DNA from: Verrucomicrobiia bacterium
GTDB taxonomy: Bacteria; Verrucomicrobiota; Verrucomicrobiia; Limisphaerales; DTLC01
Assembly: GCA_025061935.1 (NCBI GenBank)
Contig: JANWZY010000170.1
Location: 1 to 6,591 of the forward strand
Length of the DNA: 6,591 bases
Direction: 5' to 3'
The position numbers and the translations under genes are program-made. The notes below the pieces were generated by a model that was not told the DNA's origin, did not search any database, and worked only from the letters and a program-made list of their open reading frames with translations. Shown here piece by piece: positions 1-4,067 of the stretch. Each line of letters starts with the position of its first letter. The first letter of the stretch is position 1.

Positions 1-230
1 AAGGATAAGACTTGCTGAATGGCTCACACTGGCGAAGTAGCGCCACCCAAGCCGCGCGCATGCCCAAGCGAGTCAGAAGCCAGTTGCCGGAAACTGTGCC
101 CGTTGCGTTGCTAAGCGTGCCGTGGATTGTATCGGCTCCGTCACGCTGTCGCTAGTGGTGCGCGTCTAACCCTCTGGTAATCAAACAGATACGCCTAACA
201 TGCTGGTATTCAAGAATTTACACACACGCA
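1..230. other. left edge, no assignable gene
   Basis: I see no convincing gene here. All three plus-strand frames hit stops within the first 40 bases; frame 2 could be the tail of a gene entering from the left, ending RIRLAEWLTLAK and stopping at 38-40. On the minus strand one frame stays open from 151 to the left edge, with an in-frame ATG at 61-59 beginning MRAAWVALLRQCEPF. It may be the 5' end of a leftward gene, but 20 codons are too few to judge. Short hairpins such as GGCG...CGCC (32-45) and CAGTT...AACTG (82-97) are present without a recognisable RNA fold. Confidence 0.3.
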
Positions 231-236
231 CACTCA

Positions 237-256
237 ACTTTAACGTTAAAGTAAAG
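237..256 (+). repeat. 16-bp palindromic repeat, copy 1
   Basis: The sequence ACTTTAACGTTAAAGT (237-252) is a perfect 16-bp palindrome followed by AAAG. Identity with copy 2 extends to 23 bp (235-257). The size and symmetry fit a dimeric DNA-binding protein site such as a repressor operator, a parS-like partition site or a replication iteron. No cognate protein is visible in the window, so the role is inference. Confidence 0.85.
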
Positions 257-316
257 GGGTTTACGCAATTTTTCTTGCGCTTCCCAAAGCCACCCACTAG
301 CCACCAGCTAACTCCA

Positions 317-336
317 ACTTTAACGTTAAAGTAAAG
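317..336 (+). repeat. 16-bp palindromic repeat, copy 2
   Basis: This is the second exact copy of the palindrome (317-332) with the same AAAG extension. It starts 80 bp after copy 1 and has the same orientation of the asymmetric tail. It lies in C-rich sequence with no supported gene. Confidence 0.85.
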
Positions 337-371
337 GCTTTCTCGCATTTCCCGACCCGCACACCTAACCA

Positions 372-402
372 CCCGGCAACCCCAAAAACCCACAAAAACC
401 CC
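372..402 (-). other. G-quadruplex-capable tract (minus strand)
   Basis: On the plus strand there are four C-runs of three or four bases (372-374, 380-383, 389-391, 399-402) separated by 5, 5 and 7 bases. The minus strand therefore meets the simple G3+N1-7 quadruplex pattern. It lies between palindromes 2 and 3 in a C/A-rich stretch. Folding is a prediction from the pattern only. Confidence 0.5.
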
Positions 403-415
403 AATAAATCCTAGT

Positions 416-435
416 ACTTTAACGTTAAAGTAAAG
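416..435 (+). repeat. 16-bp palindromic repeat, copy 3
   Basis: This is the third exact copy (416-431) plus AAAG, 99 bp after copy 2. The 5' flank differs from the first two copies (GT instead of CA), so the conserved unit is the palindrome and its AAAG tail. The spacings of 80 and 99 bp are not a tandem-duplication period, which suggests separately maintained binding sites. Confidence 0.85.
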
Positions 436-569
436 CGCGTCCCAAGACCCAAAAACGCGCCTAAGAAATCTCTTTTCACCACACCCGCAACCCGGCCACA
501 CAACACCCCGTATGCCCGGGAAAAGACCGCCAGGCCAAAGACCTAAGCCAGCTTCTGACGCAGGCAATT

Positions 570-622
570 GGGCTGGGGTATATGGGGGTGGGTTAAAGGG
601 TTGGGAGTGAGGGATAGCTGGG
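570..622 (+). other. G-run cluster with G-quadruplex potential
   Basis: Eight runs of three or more G lie within 53 bases (570-572, 575-578, 584-588, 590-592, 598-600, 603-605, 611-613, 620-622), with gaps of 2, 5, 1, 5, 2, 5 and 6 bases. This is enough for two consecutive canonical quadruplexes on the plus strand. It sits just right of the point where the plus strand changes from C-rich to G-rich. Whether it folds in vivo is unknown. Confidence 0.6.
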
Positions 623-639
623 TTGAGTTGCGGTGTTCC

Positions 640-660
640 ACTTGCACTCAGGAGCAAGTC
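640..660. repeat. inverted ACTTGC/GCAAGT pair at left flank
   Basis: ACTTGCACT (640-648) is the reverse complement of AGTGCAAGT, the unit found at 937-958. It is followed by GAGCAAGTC (652-660), a near copy in direct orientation. Together they form an inverted repeat with 6-bp arms. The same motif thus borders the hairpin array on both sides. Confidence 0.5.
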
Positions 661-715
661 AACCAGCGGAAAAATTTGTTGTCGTCCCGAACAAAAGTTG
701 CAGCGGAATATTACT

Positions 716-932
716 GTAGGGTATAGTCTACTGTGTAAGGTATAGTCTACTCTAGGGTAGAGGTATATATATTATATACTCCCTAGTATAAGAGTAGACT
801 CTATATAGGGAGTAGACTACTCTAGGGTAGAGTGTAGGGAGAGATTCCTCTCCTGGTTTAAGTTAAGGGGACTATAGGATAGAGATTACTCTAGGGTATA
901 GGGAGTAGGCTATATGAGTAAGTAAACTTACT
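716..932. repeat. dense inverted-repeat array (TACTCTAGGGTA units)
   Basis: TACTCTAGGGTAGAG occurs at 748-762 and 818-832, with a one-base variant (TACTCTAGGGTATAG) at 887-901. Starts are 70 and 69 bp apart. A 13-bp direct repeat GGTATAGTCTACT lies at 720-732 and 739-751. TATAGGGAGTAGAC (804-817) recurs as TATAGGGAGTAGGC (897-910). Local inverted repeats include CTCTA-GGG-TAGAG (750-762, 820-832), GAGTAG-A-CTACTC (810-822), GGAGAG-ATTC-CTCTCC (838-853) and AGTAAGT-AA-ACTTACT (917-932). No open reading frame explains it. It lies beyond the 3' end of the leftward genes, so it could act as a terminator-like region, an origin, or a cos/pac-related element. Confidence 0.8.
744..800. repeat. large interrupted hairpin/cruciform
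   Basis: The arm 744-753 (AGTCTACTCT) is exactly complementary to 791-800. Inside it, AGGG (754-757) can pair with CCCT (781-784), and GTATATA (763-769) with TATATAC (773-779), closing a 3-base loop. The stem is interrupted by a 6-base bulge (785-790) and an asymmetric internal loop. It is the strongest single secondary structure in the array. Confidence 0.65.
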
Positions 933-936
933 GTCG

Positions 937-958
937 AGTGCAAGTCAAAGTGCAAGTC
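937..958 (+). repeat. tandem AGTGCAAGTC direct repeat
   Basis: AGTGCAAGTC occurs at 937-946 and again at 949-958, a 12-bp period. The core GCAAGTC also appears at 654-660, and its inverse at 640-648, on the far side of the hairpin array. An AT-rich inverted repeat (ATATA-ttcgcg-TATAT, 960-975) follows, immediately beyond the stop of the 77-residue leftward gene. Confidence 0.6.
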
Positions 959-977
959 GATATATTCGCGTATATTT

Positions 978-1211
978 CTATTGTAGTTTTGTGTAGGCTT
1001 TGAGTTGCTGGATTTGGTCTTGGGACAGTGGCGGGTTGAGTCGGGCCAGGGCTTGGTCGAGTTTAGCTTCTGCTGATTGCGCGGCTAACGATTTCAGTTC
1101 CGCCAGTGTCGCCTGGTTGACCGGGCTGCGGTTGAGCCATAGCTCGACCAGTTTAGCCGCGAACTCGAACCCGTACCGAATGATTAGTTGGGCAATTGTG
1201 TTCCAGTCCAT
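978..1211 (-). CDS. small helical phage protein, unknown function (77 aa)
   Basis: This is the last gene of the leftward cluster. It starts at ATG 1211 and stops with TAG at 980-978. The N-terminal part (MDWNTIAQLIIRYGFEFAAK) looks like a hydrophobic amphipathic helix, followed by a long charged Ala/Leu/Gln-rich helix with no Cys and no recognisable motif. I recall similar small 'WxxIAQLI...LAAQSA' proteins in environmental phages, but with no assigned function. Its start overlaps the end of the lipoprotein gene by 28 nt, and no Shine-Dalgarno is evident, which suggests translational coupling. Codon choice (CTC, AAC, CCG) resembles the early rightward genes, supporting real coding. A structural or lysis-accessory role is possible but unproven. 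Confidence 0.65.
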   Translation of the reverse strand: MDWNTIAQLIIRYGFEFAAKLVELWLNRSPVNQATLAELKSLAAQSAEAKLDQALARLNPPLSQDQIQQLKAYTKLQ

Positions 1212-1585
1212 CTGTTAGTCTTCGCTTGCTCAATCAGCCTAAGCAATTCGTTCGCGTGCCAATTCAGGTTACTGTACGTGTTGAACCCGAACTCAGCGCT
1301 AGCCACAGTGTTACTGAACCACGCCTGGAACCTGTTATACGCGCGGCATACCTCAGGCATCGAATTAGTCGGAATCGCCCCAGTCAAAATCCCGTCCAGG
1401 TACGCATCGAACGCCGTGCCCACTACAGTATGCAGGCACAGCATCGCTTGCGCGAACCTGTGCTCAGCCTGATTCGCACCAGGACTAGCGCAACTGCTCA
1501 GACCCAGACTCAGCCCGAGCACAATCGCAACTGCCCCGACGCACTGCCCCGTTCGGGCCAAGATTCGCCGCAACAGCAATCGCAT
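1184..1585 (-). CDS. phage lipoprotein (possible outer-membrane lysis or spanin-like protein)
   Basis: I chose ATG 1585, two codons inside a longer frame opening with TTG at 1591; it gives a 133-residue product. The N-terminus is a textbook lipoprotein signal: basic MRLLLRR, a hydrophobic stretch (about residues 16-29), then lipobox LSSC with the lipidated Cys at 32. Alanine at +2 would direct it to the outer membrane in a Gram-negative host. The mature part (about 102 residues) looks helical, with two further Cys residues and no Pro-rich stretch. Lipoproteins beside small membrane proteins in phages are often outer-membrane spanins. This one is longer than a typical Rz1 and has no recognisable inner-membrane partner besides the upstream holin-like gene, so spanin is only a guess. 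It overlaps its upstream neighbour by 101 nt and the downstream gene by 28 nt. Confidence 0.7.
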   Translation of the reverse strand: MRLLLRRILARTGQCVGAVAIVLGLSLGLSSCASPGANQAEHRFAQAMLCLHTVVGTAFDAYLDGILTGAIPTNSMPEVCRAYNRFQAWFSNTVASAEFGFNTYSNLNWHANELLRLIEQAKTNRWTGTQLPN

Positions 1586-1739
1586 ACACAAACAACGCCT
1601 TCTGCGTCGCTACCAGCTCCTCGCGCCACTCAGGCAGCCATATACTGGCTACCTCAATCCCAGCCAACAAAATCACAACCCAGCGCAAGTACCGGTTCCG
1701 CACCAACACACTTATATGCGAACTCACCTCACTCGCCAT
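1485..1739 (-). CDS. small holin-like membrane protein (84 aa)
   Basis: It starts at ATG 1739 (MASEVSSHISVL). An upstream in-frame ATG at 1787 would add 16 residues (MWFLTYGLGGYRCLGG), but that stretch is unlike the rest, and a possible AGGTG ribosome site and a TTGACA hexamer fit the 1739 start better. Two hydrophobic segments are visible: WVVILLAGIEVASIWL (about residues 20-35) and KALFVYAIAVAANLG (about 48-62), separated by a short charged linker. The tail after GPNGAV is polar and overlaps, in another frame, the lipoprotein signal sequence. Size, two-segment topology and position next to a lipoprotein fit a holin, but no diagnostic holin motif is present. It is the first gene of the leftward group. 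Confidence 0.6.
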   Translation of the reverse strand: MASEVSSHISVLVRNRYLRWVVILLAGIEVASIWLPEWREELVATQKALFVYAIAVAANLGPNGAVRRGSCDCARAESGSEQLR

Positions 1740-1840
1740 ACCACCCAAACACCTATAACCACCTAACCCATATGTCAAGAACCACATCCGCTACAGGAAT
1801 GCCCCGCAATCGCGCTAAAATTGGCTATAAAAAGAGTTTA

Positions 1841-1867
1841 GAGGAAGATAGTAGGTTAACCTTCCTC
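1841..1867. promoter_or_regulatory. inverted repeat GAGGAAG/CTTCCTC with inner palindrome
   Basis: Perfect 7-bp arms (1841-1847 and 1861-1867) enclose 13 bp. The 10-bp palindrome AGGTTAACCT (1853-1862) is nested across the right arm. On the minus strand the hairpin is followed by a short T-rich stretch (CTCTTTTTAT), so it could be an attenuator-like hairpin for leftward transcription, or an operator. There is no direct evidence of function. Confidence 0.4.
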
Positions 1868-1915
1868 CGCCCACAAAACGCGTTATAACCAAAATAAAAC
1901 GCACGCAGGGGTGGG

Positions 1916-1941
1916 CAACATCATATGACCACTATATGTTG
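1916..1941. promoter_or_regulatory. operator-like inverted repeat next to rightward promoter
   Basis: CAACAT (1916-1921) and ATGTTG (1936-1941) form perfect 6-bp arms. Within them ATATG is directly repeated at an 11-bp period (1923-1927 and 1934-1938), about one helical turn. It abuts the TTGACA at 1947, a typical position for a repressor or activator site. This is inferred from symmetry and position only. Confidence 0.35.
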
Positions 1942-1985
1942 TGGTGTTGACAGATAAAACGAAACTACAAATATTCCCATTAGCT

Positions 1986-2861
1986 ATGCCAGTCAAACTC
2001 TATAAACTCAAATCACGCGACCTGTTCCCGCCTGGCGGATTCAAATTCGTCCAGGCAGAACTCAACTGGGACAGCACTCGCGCGTTCCCAAACCAAATGC
2101 TAAGCTTCACTAACCTAGTCCAAGCAGTGCGTAACCTGCGCCTAGCCAATAAAACCAAATGCACACAACTAGGTATACCACTAGACACAGAATCCATCGA
2201 AACAGAAATCGACCACTACAACGCACGCAGACTAGCAGAACTAGGCCTCAACCACTTAGTCACAGAATACACCCTCGACGATATCAACGCCCACGCCCAA
2301 ACACCATTACAGCGCCCTTTTTACCTGCCGCCGGAGCAACTCAACCAACCCAACCACGACCCAAAGCGCGCAAATGCTGCTCCGGCGGCTGAAACCATAA
2401 ACCTACTGTTCAGCGGCGCACGCGCTATCCTTAAATGGATCGCCCAAGGCGCTCAAGCAGTGCCCAAAAAAGAAGCAAATAAACGCGCTCTAACCTGCCT
2501 CAACTGCCCGTACCACAGCAACGAACCGCTCACTGAATGGTTCACTAAACCAGCTACAGAACTAATCCGTAAACAACTCAATTGGTTCAAATCACGCGAG
2601 CTAGTAACAGACTACGACGATAAACTCGAAATATGCACAGTCTGCCTATGCCCACTCAAACTCAAAGTCCACTTACCAGCAGATACCGTCATTGCGAATA
2701 CCCACCCGCAAACTCTTACCAAATTGAAAAAATTACGGACACCAGACAATTGCTGGATTGTCCAATTAATACAGCAGCAGTCTACGTCTGGCCAGAAGCA
2801 GACACAACCCACAGACACGCATGGCTCGCACGACTCGAGTCCTTCGTCGAATCATACCTGA
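1986..2861 (+). CDS. Cys-rich zinc-ribbon-like phage protein (291 aa)
   Basis: This is a phage protein of unknown function, first in the rightward operon. The frame opens at GTG 1941, but I prefer ATG 1986: the recognisable start MPVKLYKL...FPPGGFKFVQAE then lies at the N-terminus, and the upstream stretch may be promoter. From 1986 there is an N-terminal domain (residues about 1-95), a Pro/Ala-rich linker (about 110-135) and a C-terminal Cys domain: CLNCP at 171-174, then ICTVCLC with Cys 217, 220 and 222, KVHLP, and CWI at 256-258. The pattern suggests a structural zinc site. Similar proteins sit near structural genes in environmental phages as hypothetical proteins. The last ~33 residues are low-complexity Ser/Thr/Gln/His and coincide with the next gene read in another frame, so they are probably not under selection for their own sequence. 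Confidence 0.7.
   Translation: MPVKLYKLKSRDLFPPGGFKFVQAELNWDSTRAFPNQMLSFTNLVQAVRNLRLANKTKCTQLGIPLDTESIETEIDHYNARRLAELGLNHLVTEYTLDDINAHAQTPLQRPFYLPPEQLNQPNHDPKRANAAPAAETINLLFSGARAILKWIAQGAQAVPKKEANKRALTCLNCPYHSNEPLTEWFTKPATELIRKQLNWFKSRELVTDYDDKLEICTVCLCPLKLKVHLPADTVIANTHPQTLTKLKKLRTPDNCWIVQLIQQQSTSGQKQTQPTDTHGSHDSSPSSNHT
2327..2389. repeat. 12-bp GC-rich inverted repeat inside the zinc-ribbon-like gene
   Basis: GCCGCCGGAGCA (2327-2338) and TGCTCCGGCGGC (2378-2389) are perfect reverse complements around a 39-nt loop. They encode LPPEQ and AAPAAE in the linker between the two domains. There is no T-run after the right arm, so it is not a standard terminator. An mRNA structure within the coding region is the simplest reading. 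Confidence 0.7.
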
Positions 2862-3424
2862 CAGCACCACCAGGCCGGACCGAACCAGACCTGTTCATCA
2901 TCAGTAACGGCGGCAACCCATGCACAGAAGCAGCCAGCCTAATCGAACTGCTACCTAACCCGACTGTAATCAGCCGCGATAACTCCGGCTACGACCTCGG
3001 CGCATTCAAACATTGGACAGACATGCACGGCCATAAATACGATATCGCAGTTTATATGGGCACATACGCGCGACCAACTAAACCGGGTTGGATGGACTTC
3101 ATCAAAATCCACTTCCTCCTCAACGGCCCGGGCCTGTACGGACAATTCTTCGCTATCGCGCCTTACCCACATATCCGTACACAAGTGTTCATCTCCGACC
3201 CGCTGCTCATCTCCATGTTCTGGCCCAAATACGTCCTGACAAGCCAACGGTACCCACTCGAACACGGGCCTAATAATTGGACTATCCAACTCATCCGGGC
3301 CGGATTCGATGCGTTCGTACTAAGTTGGGACGGAATATGGCACGTGCGCCAACTCAATACAACACTACGCGCCAGATTCAACCAGCTCTTCTATGACAAA
3401 TTTTATACGGTTCCTGTTCAATGA
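2633..3424 (+). CDS. glycosyltransferase-like protein, paralogue 1 (up to 263 aa)
   Basis: This is a predicted sugar-transfer-like protein related to its neighbour. From ATG 2633, the recognisable fold starts only near residue 47 (TAAVYVWPEAD, a first beta strand), followed by DNSGYDLGAFKHW at 116-128, YMGTYARPTKPGW at 141-153, NGPGLYG, EHGPNNW and FVLSWDG. A strand, an Asn/Gly/Asp-Leu-Gly motif and a PGW-containing segment occur in phage and bacterial GT-A-like proteins of poorly defined activity; no classical DXD motif is certain. The first ~40 residues (Pro/Gln/Thr/Ser-rich) overlap the preceding zinc-ribbon-like domain out of frame. The true start may therefore be later, for example ATT 2732 or TTG 2750. 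No Shine-Dalgarno is seen. The substrate could be phage virion protein, host surface glycan or a nucleotide. Confidence 0.65.
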   Translation: MHSLPMPTQTQSPLTSRYRHCEYPPANSYQIEKITDTRQLLDCPINTAAVYVWPEADTTHRHAWLARLESFVESYLTAPPGRTEPDLFIISNGGNPCTEAASLIELLPNPTVISRDNSGYDLGAFKHWTDMHGHKYDIAVYMGTYARPTKPGWMDFIKIHFLLNGPGLYGQFFAIAPYPHIRTQVFISDPLLISMFWPKYVLTSQRYPLEHGPNNWTIQLIRAGFDAFVLSWDGIWHVRQLNTTLRARFNQLFYDKFYTVPVQ

Positions 3425-4067
3425 TTGGCAAGATTCACCACTGCGCGTCGCTGTATGTTACTTGTGCCCGAACCGCGACCCGGCGCGCTGGGCACACTTC
3501 ACCACACGATTCGTGCGCCAATACTTAGCCAATCCACCAGGTAAACACCCGCACCAGTTAGTCGTCCTGCTCAATGATACGCAACCGGTCAAGCCCGAAT
3601 TCAGCGCACTACACGAGTTGCCAGTCCAATGGTGGTTCGAACACGATAACTCCGGCTACGACCTCGGCGCATATAACCGGTTCGCGCGCGCAACCAACTT
3701 CGACTTGTGCATCTTCATCGGCACATACGCATACCCGCATAAACCGGGCTGGCTCGACCATATCATGAGCCACTACTACATGTACGGCCCGGCACTATGG
3801 GGCCAGAGCAAACAACCGCTACCACTACGCCGCGGCGTGTTCGTGCTCACTCAAGTGTTCTGGTGCCCGCCACAATTCATACGCATGTTCTGGCCGGAAC
3901 ATATCGAAGTCGCGCAACGGTATAACATCGAGTTCGGCCCGAATAATTTCACCGCGCGCATGCTCAATTCCGGGTACAACGTGTTCGTGCTCGGCTGGGA
4001 TAGATTAATCACACCCGACCGGCTCAGGTCAGACCCGAACCCGGAACCGTTGTTCAAACTGGAATGA
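3393..4067 (+). CDS. glycosyltransferase-like protein, paralogue 2 (224 aa)
   Basis: This is a tandem paralogue of the upstream gene, sharing in order: a first strand (RVAVCYLCPNRD against AAVYVWPEAD), FVRQYLANPPGK, DNSGYDLGAYNRF (85-97), FIGTYAYPHKPGW (108-120), YGPALWG, EFGPNNF and FVLGWDR. The spacing of the blocks is the same, so this is a duplication and not a chance resemblance. Start ATG 3393 gives a 32-nt overlap with the upstream gene; the ATG at 3421, which would make an ATGA junction, is out of frame. It ends in an ATGA overlap with the DUF616 gene. The likely role is transfer or binding of a sugar, on phage or host surface, inferred from the shared signature and the DUF616 neighbour. 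The family is not one I can name with certainty. Confidence 0.65.
   Translation: MTNFIRFLFNDWQDSPLRVAVCYLCPNRDPARWAHFTTRFVRQYLANPPGKHPHQLVVLLNDTQPVKPEFSALHELPVQWWFEHDNSGYDLGAYNRFARATNFDLCIFIGTYAYPHKPGWLDHIMSHYYMYGPALWGQSKQPLPLRRGVFVLTQVFWCPPQFIRMFWPEHIEVAQRYNIEFGPNNFTARMLNSGYNVFVLGWDRLITPDRLRSDPNPEPLFKLE

Larger units (their letters stand above)
1740..1985. promoter_or_regulatory. divergent intergenic control region
   Basis: This stretch separates the leftward small genes from the rightward operon. TTGACA occurs on the minus strand at 1778-1773 and on the plus strand at 1947-1952, each beginning 39 nt upstream of the chosen ATG (1739 and 1986). Candidate -10 elements are weak: AATATT at 1970-1975 after 17 bp on the plus strand, and TATAGG at 1757-1752 after 15 bp on the minus strand. 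If used, transcripts would be nearly leaderless. A G-rich GGGGTGGG (1908-1915) precedes a tiny frame, ATG 1925 to TAA 1957, that could be a leader peptide. The promoter calls are inference. Confidence 0.4.

Noticed and set aside
1..180. Possible tRNA or structured RNA at the left edge
   Set aside because: Short hairpins exist, but no cloverleaf with an acceptor stem, anticodon arm and GTTC-type T-loop could be assembled on either strand.
237..435. Possible CRISPR array from the three repeats
   Set aside because: The repeats are only 20 bp, spacers would be 60 and 79 bp, and no cas gene is visible.
181..657. 158-codon minus-strand open frame over the palindromes and G-run tract
   Set aside because: The product is an artefact of repeats (YFNVKV from two palindromes) and G-runs, and one palindrome copy falls in a different frame. 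No plausible protein pattern is seen.
1196..1888. 230-codon plus-strand open frame opposite the leftward genes
   Set aside because: Its product is Pro/Ser/Thr/Gln/His-rich with no fold-like pattern. The opposite strand encodes a clean lipoprotein signal and membrane segments with codon use like the portal gene.
1925..1957. Ten-codon leader peptide (ATG 1925) with a G-rich site upstream
   Set aside because: It is too short to support as a gene and is only mentioned within the control region; the ATG may be part of the palindromic site.
2327..2389. Intrinsic terminator
   Set aside because: There is no U-tract after the stem on either strand, the loop is 39 nt, and it lies inside a coding frame.
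2159..2392. 77-codon Arg/Thr/Pro-rich plus-strand open frame
   Set aside because: It is a shadow of the zinc-ribbon-like gene in another frame, with biased low-complexity composition.
3421..3423. ATG forming an ATGA junction at the end of the first GT-like gene
   Set aside because: It is out of frame with the second GT-like gene (28 nt from ATG 3393), so it cannot start that protein.
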